A stretch of 64,000 nt of DNA from Halovivax ruber XH-70 (GTDB lineage: Archaea; Halobacteriota; Halobacteria; Halobacteriales; Natrialbaceae), in NCBI RefSeq assembly GCF_000328525.1, contig NC_019964.1, positions 496,001 to 560,000 on the forward strand, in the 5' to 3' direction. Under the pieces are notes generated by a model. That model searched no databases. It worked only from the letters and a program-made list of their open reading frames with translations, and was not told the DNA's origin. Each line of letters opens with the position of its first letter. The first letter of the stretch is position 1. Position numbers and translations under genes: made by a program. Of this stretch, positions 9,702-17,534 are shown piece after piece.

Positions 9702-10453
9702 TCGGCCGCCGGCCCGTCCCCGTCGACGTATGAGCGGGTCGCCTGCACGAGGTGACGGCGGTAGCCGCTCGGGTCCGGATCGTGCCCGAGTTCGCGAAAC
9801 CGCGTCCGGAACTCGTCGGCGTCGACGGAGGGGGCGTCCGCCGCGGCTGCGTCGGCCAGGTCGTACAGCCGGTGGTCCTCGTCGATGATGTCGTTTCGTT
9901 CGGCCAGTGCGAGGGCGAACGCGGCGTTGACGGCCGTGATCTCCGGATCAGCACCAGTCGTGACCCGCTCGAAGTCGCCCCGTGGCGTGGCCCGTGCTCG
10001 ATCGGCGATGGCCGCGGCCAGGCCCGATTCCAGATACGAGAGCAGTTTCTCGCCGGGACCCACCGAGAGCGTGATGTCGTCCGCGTAGATGTCCTTCATG
10101 TGGTTGGCGATCTGGAAACAGTGAGCCAGTTTGCGTCGCTCCACGTCGCGGCCCGCGAGGGCGAGGTAGAGGACCTCTTCGATGGACTGGACGTGTGATG
10201 GGTGGTCCTCCTCGTATCGGGCCATGTGGGCGAACTCGTGGAGGGCGAGTTCGCGAGCCATCGCGGAGGAAGCTGCCCGTCGTGAGATGTTGAGCACGTG
10301 TCGATCGTCGTAGTGGCCCGCCCACGTTCGCTCGTCCGGGTCGTCTCGAAGCCGAACCCGAACGGGCAACGAGAGATCGTGCTCGGTTTCGAACAGATCG
10401 CGGGCGCTGAGAAAGGGAGCGGCTGGCCCGGTTCCCTGCACGTGCAACTCCAT
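9698..10453 (-). CDS. DUF5781 family protein with HExxH motif (zincin-like)
   Basis: 251-aa soluble protein. ALHEFAHMARYEEDHPSH (from residue 71) contains HEFAH, an HExxH zinc-binding motif, with a nearby H-P-S-H that could provide a third ligand. This suggests a small haloarchaeal zinc metallopeptidase, but no activity is known to me. The start at 10453 (MELHVQGTGP) is chosen because the family begins here; the ORF stays open 24 codons further upstream (ATG at 10483, GTG-type start at 10525). It is convergent with the oxidase gene (overlapping stops) and divergent from fusA. Confidence 0.8.
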   Translation of the reverse strand: MELHVQGTGPAAPFLSARDLFETEHDLSLPVRVRLRDDPDERTWAGHYDDRHVLNISRRAASSAMARELALHEFAHMARYEEDHPSHVQSIEEVLYLALAGRDVERRKLAHCFQIANHMKDIYADDITLSVGPGEKLLSYLESGLAAAIADRARATPRGDFERVTTGADPEITAVNAAFALALAERNDIIDEDHRLYDLADAAAADAPSVDADEFRTRFRELGHDPDPSGYRRHLVQATRSYVDGDGPAAD

Positions 10454-10625
10454 GAGTGTAGGTACCAAGGGAGTGGCGGACATGAGGGTTGCGCCGCGTT
10501 TCGTGACAGCCCGGTGACGGAGCAATCGATCACCTGTTCAGTGCGTGTCACCCACTCACGCAAACTGGACGTTCGGGGCGCAGCACCTGAATTCGCCCGG
10601 AGCAGTTCGCGACGACGAAACAGCA

Positions 10626-10634
10626 CCCTTTTGA
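10626..10634 (+). promoter_or_regulatory. TATA-like box of fusA
   Basis: CCCTTTTGA is centred about 30 nt upstream of the fusA ATG (10660). fusA thus has its own promoter here and need not be transcribed with rpsL-rpsG. Confidence 0.5.
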
Positions 10635-10659
10635 CCCCGCTACCGGTACGAGGGAGTAT

Positions 10660-12846
10660 ATGGGCCGACGCAAGAAGATCGTACAGGAGTGTGAACGGCT
10701 GATGGACGACCCGGAGAACATCCGGAACATCGCCATCGCCGCTCACGTCGACCACGGTAAAACAACACTTTCGGACAACCTGCTCGCGGGGGCCGGCATG
10801 ATCTCTGACGAGACCGCCGGCGAACAGCTCGCGATGGACACCGAAGAGGACGAACAGGAACGCGGCATCACCATCGACGCGGCGAACGTCTCGATGACCC
10901 ACGAGTACGAGGATACCAACCACCTCATCAACCTCATCGACACGCCGGGCCACGTCGACTTCGGTGGCGACGTCACCCGTGCGATGCGCGCCGTCGACGG
11001 TGCGCTCGTCGTCGTCGACGCCGTCGAAGGGGCGATGCCCCAGACCGAGACCGTCCTGCGACAGGCGCTGCGCGAAGGCGTCAAGCCGACCCTGTTCATC
11101 AACAAGGTCGACCGCCTCATCTCGGAGCTCCAGGAGGGGCCAGAGGAGATGCAGGAACGACTCCTCTCCGTCATCCGCGACGTCAACGACCTCATCCGTG
11201 GCATGACCGAGGAGATGGACGACATCGAGGACTGGACCGTCTCCGTCGAGGACGGCACCGTCGGCTTCGGTTCCGCCCTCTACAAGTGGGGCGTCTCGAT
11301 GCCCTCGATGCAGCGCACGGGCATGGACTTCGGCGAAATCATGGAACTCGAGCGCGCAGACAAGCGCCAGGAGCTCCACGAGCGGACGCCGCTGTCGGAC
11401 GTCGTCCTGGACATGGTCTGTGAGCACTTCCCGAACCCGGTCGACGCCCAGCCCATGCGTATCCCGCGCATCTGGCGCGGTGACGCCGAGTCCGAACTCG
11501 CCGAGACGATGCGACTCGTCGACGAGAGCGGCGAGGTCGTCCTGATGGTCACCGACATCGCGATGGACCCACACGCCGGCGAAGTGGCGTCCGGCCGTGT
11601 CTTCTCCGGCACGCTGGAGAAGGGCCAGGAGCTGTACGTTTCGGGGACCGCTGGCAAGAATCGCGTCCAGAGCGTCGGCATCTACATGGGTGGCGAGCGC
11701 GAGGAGGTCGACCAGGTCCCGGCCGGCAACATCGCCGCCGTCACCGGTCTCCGCGACGCCATCGCTGGCTCGACGGTTTCGTCCACCGAGATGACGCCGT
11801 TCGAGTCCATCGAACACATCTCCGAGCCGGTCATCACGAAGTCCGTCGAGGCCCAGACGATGGACGACCTGCCGAAGCTCATCGAGACGCTCCGTCAGGT
11901 CTCCAAGGAAGACCCCACCATCCAGATCGAGATCAACGAGGACACCGGCGAGCACCTCATCTCCGGGCAGGGTGAACTCCACCTCGAGGTTCAGACCCAG
12001 CGTATCGAGAAGAACCAGGGCATCCCGGTCAACACCGGCGAACCGATCGTCGTCTACCGCGAGGCTATCCAGCGCGACTCCGACACGGTCGAGGGTATCT
12101 CGCCGAACCGCCACAACCGCTTCTACATCTCCGTCGAGCCGCTCACGGACGACCTCGTCGACACTCTCCGGATGGGCGAGGCCTCGATGGACATGCCGGA
12201 ACTCGAACGCCGCGAGGCGCTGCAGGACGCCGGCATGGACAAGGACGACTCACAGGTCGTCGAGCACATCCACGGGACCAACATCCTGCTCGACGAGACG
12301 AAGGGGATCCAGCACCTGAACGAGACGATGGAGCTGTTCATCGAGGGGCTCGAGGAAGCCCTCGACAACGGCCCGCTGGCCAACGAGCCCATTCAGGGGA
12401 CGCTCATCCGGCTGCACGACGCCAAGCTCCACGAGGACACCATCCACCGCGGGCCTGCCCAGGTCATCCCCGCGACCCGCGAAGCCGTCCACAAGTCGCT
12501 GATCGACGGCCACATCGCCATGAAAGAACCCATGCAGGACGTCCGCATCGACGTCCCCAACGACCACATGGGCGCCGCCTCCGGCGAGATCCAGGGCCGT
12601 CGTGGCCGCGTCGACGACATGTACCAGGAAGGCGACCTCATGGTCGTCGAGGGCATCGCCCCCGTCGACGAGATGATCGGCTTCGCCAGCGACATCCGCT
12701 CCGCCACCGAAGGCCGTGCCTCCTGGAACACGGAGAACGCCGGCTTCGAGTTCATGGCCGACTCGCTCCAGCGCGACAAGACCATGGAGATCCGCGAGCG
12801 CAAGGGCATGAAGCTCGAACTGCCCCCCAGCGTCGATTACTTCTAA
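10660..12846 (+). CDS. fusA: Translation elongation factor aEF-2
   Basis: 728-aa ribosomal translocase GTPase. G1 is AHVDHGKTT (residues 28-36), then RGITID (G2), [10 protein letters not shown] (G3) and NKVD (G4). Domain IV contains the diphthamide loop [16 protein letters not shown], with the modified His at about residue 596. Full length, with a proper haloarchaeal N terminus [10 protein letters not shown]. It has its own promoter, and the 3' side is occupied by an unusual hairpin cluster that may act as terminator. Confidence 0.99.
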   Translation: MGRRKKIVQECERLMDDPENIRNIAIAAHVDHGKTTLSDNLLAGAGMISDETAGEQLAMDTEEDEQERGITIDAANVSMTHEYEDTNHLINLIDTPGHVDFGGDVTRAMRAVDGALVVVDAVEGAMPQTETVLRQALREGVKPTLFINKVDRLISELQEGPEEMQERLLSVIRDVNDLIRGMTEEMDDIEDWTVSVEDGTVGFGSALYKWGVSMPSMQRTGMDFGEIMELERADKRQELHERTPLSDVVLDMVCEHFPNPVDAQPMRIPRIWRGDAESELAETMRLVDESGEVVLMVTDIAMDPHAGEVASGRVFSGTLEKGQELYVSGTAGKNRVQSVGIYMGGEREEVDQVPAGNIAAVTGLRDAIAGSTVSSTEMTPFESIEHISEPVITKSVEAQTMDDLPKLIETLRQVSKEDPTIQIEINEDTGEHLISGQGELHLEVQTQRIEKNQGIPVNTGEPIVVYREAIQRDSDTVEGISPNRHNRFYISVEPLTDDLVDTLRMGEASMDMPELERREALQDAGMDKDDSQVVEHIHGTNILLDETKGIQHLNETMELFIEGLEEALDNGPLANEPIQGTLIRLHDAKLHEDTIHRGPAQVIPATREAVHKSLIDGHIAMKEPMQDVRIDVPNDHMGAASGEIQGRRGRVDDMYQEGDLMVVEGIAPVDEMIGFASDIRSATEGRASWNTENAGFEFMADSLQRDKTMEIRERKGMKLELPPSVDYF

Positions 12847-13146
12847 CGAACTTTTTGTGCCTCGGGGGTCGCGAAGCGACCCTCTCGGCACAAAAACTTC
12901 GATGAAAAAGGCCGCGAGCGCGGATGCGCTCGCGGTGAAACGGCGCGCTTCGCGCGCCGTACGCTTCATCGGTTGCGGCGCCGGTGGTCGGATCGACTCT
13001 ACTGCCGTAGTTCGTTCCCTTCCGGAGGCCGTCCGGGAGGGGTGTGGGTAGGAAAGACGATATAGCCCTAACTATGGTGGCCCCGCGCTGATCGATAGTG
13101 AGCCCGTTCCAAGCGGGAGGATTGCCCTTCTCACGAATCCAGGGTT
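12847..13146. other. 300-bp intergenic region between fusA and the methyltransferase gene
   Basis: Apart from the hairpin cluster in its first 125 bp, the stretch shows no credible coding frame or RNA gene. It separates two genes that converge (fusA on plus, methyltransferase on minus), so it probably carries both termination signals. Confidence 0.6.
12852..12971. repeat. Cluster of nested inverted repeats downstream of fusA
   Basis: Several perfect inverted repeats lie directly after the fusA stop. TTTTTGTGCC (12852-12861) pairs with GGCACAAAAA (12887-12896) and encloses GGGTCGC-GAA-GCGACCC (12866-12882). CCGCGAGCGC/GCGCTCGCGG lies at 12912-12935. ACGGCGCGC-TTC-GCGCGCCGT lies at 12940-12960. 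An outer pair CGATGAA/TTCATCG (12900-12906 and 12965-12971) encloses the last two. This may be a transcription terminator or a REP-like dispersed element. Confidence 0.8.
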
Positions 13147-13896
13147 CTATCGGTCGGTCCCGATCGGTCTCGCCCGTACGCAAAGCGTGTCGGGCGCTTC
13201 CATCGCCGTCTCGTACCGTTCAGGATTATGGGCCTCGTAGCGCTCTCGCGGTCGTATCTCTCGAAACTCGTCCAGGCGAAAACCACTCTCACCGAGCGAG
13301 TCGACGATCTCCTCGATTGGTCGGTGGTACTGCACGATCTGGGCGTCCGTCTCTCCCCACTCGAGGACGTACGAGTCCGTCTCGTGGTAGCCCGAGAGCT
13401 CGTCGCGGTGGCGCCGGTAGCGGCGCATCGGGTGGATCGTCGTGAACACCAACTCCCCGTCAGGAGCGAGGTGTCGCCGGAACGCCGTGAACGCCGGTTT
13501 CCAGTCCTCGACGTGGTCCAGCACGAGGTTGCAGAACACCAGGTCGAACGCGTCGTCAGGTACGAATTCGAGCGGTTCGGTGAGGTCCGCTCGATAGAAC
13601 GTGGCACGGTCGCCGTAGCGCTTTCGCGCGATGGCAGTGGCCTCGGCGCTGGCGTCGAAACCGACGACGTCGGCACCGCGCTCGAGAAACCGACCCACGT
13701 ATTCACCGATCCCGCAGCCGGCGTCGAGCACTCGCGCCCCGGAGAGTTCGGGGAGAAGTGGTTCGACGCCCGGCCAGACGTAGTGGCGCTGGTAGGCGCT
13801 GTCGCCCCACGGACTCGTTTCGACGGCGTCACCTCGTTCGGCGAGCGTGTCGTAGCCTGGGATTGTGATCTCTCCCGACGCTCGGTCTTCGTCCAT
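13147..13896 (-). CDS. Class I SAM-dependent methyltransferase
   Basis: 249-aa Rossmann-type methyltransferase. Motif I is RVLDAGCGIGEYVGRFLERGA, the acidic end of strand 2 is VVGFDASAEA, and motif IV is DLVFCNLVLDHVEDW. The C terminus is unlike RNA or DNA methylases, and the substrate is probably a small molecule. The start at 13896 (MDEDRASGEITIPGYD) is preferred over the upstream in-frame codon at 14025, because the intervening 43 codons are not family-like. Single-gene unit; role unknown. Confidence 0.85.
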   Translation of the reverse strand: MDEDRASGEITIPGYDTLAERGDAVETSPWGDSAYQRHYVWPGVEPLLPELSGARVLDAGCGIGEYVGRFLERGADVVGFDASAEATAIARKRYGDRATFYRADLTEPLEFVPDDAFDLVFCNLVLDHVEDWKPAFTAFRRHLAPDGELVFTTIHPMRRYRRHRDELSGYHETDSYVLEWGETDAQIVQYHRPIEEIVDSLGESGFRLDEFREIRPRERYEAHNPERYETAMEAPDTLCVRARPIGTDR

Positions 13897-14068
13897 CTGA
13901 GTTCCCTCGGACGCCAATTTGTCGAGGATACTGATGTACTTTCTAGGTGGATGATATACCTTCTGTCGTGCGAACGTGCAATCGGGTTTCCCGACGAGCA
14001 CCGTCGACGGAGTCCTGGTTAGCAAGCCATCAGCTGGGTAACTAAGCGTCGATGATACTGCCGAGCAG

Positions 14069-14602
14069 TTAGTCCTCCAGTTCCTCGTCGAGCGCCCGGT
14101 CGACGATCGATTCGACGAAGTCCGACTTGCCCCGGGTGTAACTCGCCCGATCGTCCGGATATCGTGCGGCGAGCTCGCGCTTCAGCTCCGCGTATCGACT
14201 CGCGACGCTGGGAGTGGCTCGCAGGTAATCCCTGAACGCGACCTGTTCACGATGGGTCGCGCTGCCAGGCGTCGTCAACGAGAGGTAGTGCGTTCGCTCG
14301 GTTTCCGGCCCCTTCGCGAGAAAGACCCGGTCCTCGACGTCGTCGTTCGGTCGGTGTTCGTAGCCGTGGTCTTCGAGCACGGAGACGAGTTCGCGGGCCG
14401 TCTCGAGTGAGTCGACGAGACCCAGGAGGTCGATAATGGGTTTGGCGGGGAGGCCCTCGACGGCGGTCGAGCCGACGTGTTCGATTTCGCGAAGTCGATC
14501 TCCCGCGATGTCTTGCAGCCGGTTGGCCTCGGCCTCGAACGTTCCCCGCCAGCATTCGCGATGTGTAACGAGTTCGACCGTGCCGCGTTCGAGCCCGACC
14601 AT
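14069..14602 (-). CDS. GrpB family (UPF0157) nucleotidyltransferase-like protein
   Basis: 177-aa GrpB/UPF0157 protein. The family signature EHVGSTAVEGLPAKPIIDLL (about residues 40-59) matches the minimal nucleotidyltransferase fold with its GS motif and acidic pair. A C-terminal helical region reads YTRGKSDFVESIV. Some relatives are fused to kinases, but the function is not established. The start at 14602 gives MVGLERGTVELV; upstream in-frame codons to 14677 look non-coding. No operon partner. Confidence 0.85.
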   Translation of the reverse strand: MVGLERGTVELVTHRECWRGTFEAEANRLQDIAGDRLREIEHVGSTAVEGLPAKPIIDLLGLVDSLETARELVSVLEDHGYEHRPNDDVEDRVFLAKGPETERTHYLSLTTPGSATHREQVAFRDYLRATPSVASRYAELKRELAARYPDDRASYTRGKSDFVESIVDRALDEELED

Positions 14603-14814
14603 ATGGCGGATTCGTCCTGGCTCAATACCGGTGTTTTCATCGCGGTCGGTTTCGCGGCCCGGTCGTCGCCGAACCACGGTGGCGCTCGACCGCCACGTGA
14701 TTAGGGATAGGGGGGAGATATCTAACTAAACCCGCCGATCGTCAGCTGCTGGTTACCCCATCTCCATCCAGTGGGGCGTGCCATTCCGGTCGGCCGACGG
14801 TCGACCGCGTTCGG

Positions 14815-15957
14815 TTAGCCCGAGTCCAGCACCGAAAGCACCTCTGGCGCCTCGTAGACCTTGTTGCGCTCCTGGCCGGTCGTTTCAACGACGATACCCT
14901 CCGCTTCGAGCGCCTCGATGGCGTCGTAGACGGAGGGTTTCGAGCGGCCGGTCGCCTCGACGGCGCGGGGACCGGTGAGGTAGGGCTGTTCGAAGACGTA
15001 GTCGACGAGTTCGCGCGCGGTGGGGAAACTCGGGAATTTCGCGCGGTAGTCCTCGCGGAGGTCGGTCAGGGCGACACCGCAGTCGTAGGCGTCGATGGCC
15101 TGTTCGGCGATGGCGTCCAGCACGAAGACGGCCCATTCCTCGTAGGCGCCGTCGGTACTGACTTGCAGCAGCTTCTCGCGGTAGGCGATCCCGTGACGTT
15201 TGAAGTAGGCGCTGAGATAGAGGTACGGCCCCGGAAGGAGGCCGGCCTCGTAGAGTTGAAGCATGATGAGCAGGCGGCCGAGGCGGCCGTTGCCGTCGCG
15301 GAAGGGATGGATGGCCTCGAACTGGTAGTGGACGAGTGCGGTGTCGATCAGCGGCGGGTACTCTCCGCGCCGCAGGTACGAGAGACACTGTTCTAAGAGG
15401 AGGTCGACGTAGTCCGGACTCGCCGGGACGAACGACGCGCCGTCGGGGCCGTCGTCCGGCGCCCCGATGTAGACGGGGACGTCGCGAAGCTCTCCCGGCC
15501 GGTCCTCCTCGCCGCGGACGCCGCCCAGGAGTTTTTCGTGGAGGGTTCGGATCAGTTCGACGTCGATCGACGCACCTTCATCGAGTCGTTCGAATCCGTG
15601 GGTGACGGCGTCGACGTAGTTGTACGCCTCGCGGACGTCCGCGAGCTCCGCGGCGGCGCGTTTCGGCGATGCGCCGACCTCGTGGGCGTAGATGTCCGAA
15701 ATCGTGACGTTCGTCCCCTCGACCTGCGAACTCATCGCGGCCTCACGGTGGACGAACGGTGCGATCAGGAGCGTCGGATTTTCGAGGTGGCGTTCGAGCG
15801 TCGCCAGCCGACCCAGGGCGTACTGGGCGTCGCCGTAGACCGCGAGCAGGTCCTCCGTGAGGGTGAGATCCGGCGGTAAACTGGCCGGGCGATGGCACGG
15901 AAGCCCGTCGTAGTCGTCGATTCGGCCGGGCCCGTCCGCGAAATCGGCTGGGTCCAT
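14815..15957 (-). CDS. Fic family protein (AMP transferase) with C-terminal winged helix
   Basis: 380-aa Fic-domain protein. The catalytic motif HPFRDGNGRLGR occupies residues 217-228 and is intact, so AMPylation (or another NMP transfer) is plausible. The autoinhibitory motif SSQVEG (76-81) fits (S/T)xxxE(G/N) and lies N-terminal to the Fic core, defining class II. The last about 65 residues form a winged-helix DNA-binding-like domain (TGRSKPSVYDAIEALEAEGI). A TATA-like CTTAAG about 29 nt upstream predicts a leaderless mRNA. The target protein cannot be inferred, and no separate antitoxin gene is adjacent. Confidence 0.93.
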   Translation of the reverse strand: MDPADFADGPGRIDDYDGLPCHRPASLPPDLTLTEDLLAVYGDAQYALGRLATLERHLENPTLLIAPFVHREAAMSSQVEGTNVTISDIYAHEVGASPKRAAAELADVREAYNYVDAVTHGFERLDEGASIDVELIRTLHEKLLGGVRGEEDRPGELRDVPVYIGAPDDGPDGASFVPASPDYVDLLLEQCLSYLRRGEYPPLIDTALVHYQFEAIHPFRDGNGRLGRLLIMLQLYEAGLLPGPYLYLSAYFKRHGIAYREKLLQVSTDGAYEEWAVFVLDAIAEQAIDAYDCGVALTDLREDYRAKFPSFPTARELVDYVFEQPYLTGPRAVEATGRSKPSVYDAIEALEAEGIVVETTGQERNKVYEAPEVLSVLDSG

Positions 15958-16090
15958 CTTACTACCAGTGGTGACGCACCCGACTTAAGTTATTCGGAGA
16001 GGCAAATCCCTAACTACTGTGCGTGTTTGCGACCGCTCCGTTAGCCCTCGTTCGAACCCTGGGTATCGGCTGTGAGGCCGGCAGCGTCGA

Positions 16091-16423
16091 TCAGTGCGTC
16101 GACATCTCGGAGAGCACGTTGACGCAGTAGACGCCAGCGATGATGAGGAGCAAGCCGACGATCCCGGCCGCATCTATCGAGTCGTCGAACGCGACGAACC
16201 CGATCGCCGCCACCCCGACGATCCCGAGCGCCGCCCACGTCGCGTAGACGACGCCGATCGGCAATTCATCCAGCGTCAGCGACAGCAGGTAAAACGCCAG
16301 CCCGTATCCGACGACGACGCCGACGCTCGGAACGGGCCGCGAGAACCCCTCCGAGAGCTTGAGCGCGGTCGTTCCGACGAGTTCGGAGAGGATCGCCGCG
16401 GTGAGCAGTGCGTACGGATTCAT
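16091..16423 (-). CDS. Small multidrug resistance (SMR/EmrE-type) transporter
   Basis: 110-aa protein with four predicted membrane helices. The membrane-embedded glutamate typical of SMR proteins is in TM1 (AAILSELVGTTALKLSEGF), and the family motif PIGVVYATWAALGIVG is in TM3. It probably exports cationic drugs or metabolites as a dimer with proton antiport. Start at 16423 (MNPYALL), with a TATA-like GATATGTAC at about -27. The long in-frame extension to 17482 runs antisense through the TrmB gene and is spurious. It is divergent from the TrmB regulator. Confidence 0.9.
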   Translation of the reverse strand: MNPYALLTAAILSELVGTTALKLSEGFSRPVPSVGVVVGYGLAFYLLSLTLDELPIGVVYATWAALGIVGVAAIGFVAFDDSIDAAGIVGLLLIIAGVYCVNVLSEMSTH

Positions 16424-16445
16424 GTCGATCCCTTTCACCGGTCCC

Positions 16446-16454
16446 GATATGTAC
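16446..16454 (-). promoter_or_regulatory. TATA-like box of the SMR gene
   Basis: On the minus strand this reads GTACATATC, centred 27 nt before the ATG at 16423. It fits a leaderless transcript and fixes the start. Confidence 0.5.
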
Positions 16455-16516
16455 GCGGTGAAATCCGCCACCACTTGCGCCACGTTGTCCGCTTGGGGAC
16501 CGATCGATCCAGCAAC

Positions 16517-16525
16517 GCTTATTCC
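16517..16525 (+). promoter_or_regulatory. TATA-like box of the TrmB-family regulator
   Basis: GCTTATTCC is centred about 26 nt upstream of the ATG at 16547. With the box at 16446-16454 it makes a compact divergent promoter region of about 120 bp, where the regulator could control both genes. Confidence 0.5.
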
Positions 16526-16546
16526 GTTCGCTGTGACGGAGCCGCT

Positions 16547-17344
16547 ATGAGCGGGTTGAGCGAACTCGGGCTTTCGAGCTACGAGGAGCGGGTGTACCGC
16601 GCGTTGTTGGCGCTGGGATCGGCGCCGGCGAGGACTACTGCGGAGCGAGCGGACGTCCCGACCGGCCGAATCTACGACGTGTTGGGCAGCCTGGCCGCCC
16701 GCGACCTCGTCGCGAGCCGGACCGACCGGGAGCCGACTCGGTACGTGCCCGTCGACCCGGACGAGGCCGTCGACCGACTCCTGGCGGCCCGCCGTCGCGA
16801 TCTCGACCGCCGTGAGGCGGAGTACCGCGAAACCGCCGCGGCCGTTCGCTCGGAACTCGCGCCGGTGCCGCCGATCGAAACCAGGTTCTGGCCGACCGAC
16901 CTCGGAAGCGAGGCTGCCGTGACGCTCTGGGAGGAGCAAGCCCGAACGGCGACGGACTGCCTGCGCCTCGTCGTCGGCGCACCGTACGACACGGCCGAGT
17001 GGGCAGACTACGCCCCCGAAGTTGCGCCCGCGGCGCGGATCGACGGCGACGTCACCGTTCGACTCCTGCTGGCCGAGTCCGTCCGGTCGACGATGCCGGA
17101 CCACGCACTCGCCGACCTCCACGACGAATCGATGGCACTTTCGATCCGGGTCGGGCCCGACATTCCGGTCACCTACGACGTGGTCGACGAGGAAGAGGTG
17201 AGCGTCGACATTCCAGACCCGTTCGATCCGAGGGATCGACTCGGCGTCGTCATCTCTCGCGAGGAGTCGTTCGTTCGCGAACTGGCCGAGCGATTCGATC
17301 GCGCTTGGGAGGCTGCAACCCCGGTACCGGGGTCCCAGAATTGA
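16547..17344 (+). CDS. TrmB family transcriptional regulator
   Basis: 265-aa regulator. Residues 1-75 form the TrmB winged helix (LSELGLSSYEERVYRALLAL, then ADVPTGRIYDVLGSLAARDLV). A short coiled stretch (LLAARRRDLDRREAEYRETA) and a ligand-binding-like C-terminal domain follow. TrmB proteins in haloarchaea often control sugar or central metabolism; this one may instead regulate the divergent SMR exporter, from position only. Start 16547 is fixed by the TATA box; the frame stays open upstream across the SMR gene, but as a shadow. Confidence 0.9.
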   Translation: MSGLSELGLSSYEERVYRALLALGSAPARTTAERADVPTGRIYDVLGSLAARDLVASRTDREPTRYVPVDPDEAVDRLLAARRRDLDRREAEYRETAAAVRSELAPVPPIETRFWPTDLGSEAAVTLWEEQARTATDCLRLVVGAPYDTAEWADYAPEVAPAARIDGDVTVRLLLAESVRSTMPDHALADLHDESMALSIRVGPDIPVTYDVVDEEEVSVDIPDPFDPRDRLGVVISREESFVRELAERFDRAWEAATPVPGSQN

Positions 17345-17455
17345 CGCGATCAGTCGACTGTACGGCGTACTGCGGCGCGACACTGGGCTGCACCGCATTG
17401 TGAATCTGTTCTCATTTCGCCGTTCTACTTTTGATAATTGGCATAACTGTGTTCT

Positions 17456-17482
17456 ATGGTTACAGGGATTGGGGGTAACCAT
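17456..17482. promoter_or_regulatory. Inverted repeat ATGGTTAC-N11-GTAACCAT upstream of subtilase 1
   Basis: Perfect 8-bp arms (17456-17463 and 17475-17482) lie just before the probable TATA box GCTTATTC (about 17490). This is a usual place for an activator to bind in archaeal promoters. A further GTAACC half-site is at 17514-17519. The same ATGGTTAC occurs upstream of the second subtilase at 19598-19605. Confidence 0.5.
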
Positions 17483-17534
17483 CCAGTACGCTTATTCTTC
17501 AACCATGCCGAGTGTAACCGTGACGTGAATTACC

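Noticed and set aside
12852-12971. CRISPR array after fusA
   Set aside because: The repeats are inverted, of different sequences and without regular spacers.
14020-14760. Related CAGCTG/GGTAAC sequences flanking the GrpB gene as mobile-element ends
   Set aside because: Similarity is only a few bases, orientation and spacing do not match, and there is no transposase.
16094-16546. N-terminal extension of the TrmB gene
   Set aside because: It runs antisense through the SMR transporter gene and lacks family similarity; a TATA box supports 16547.
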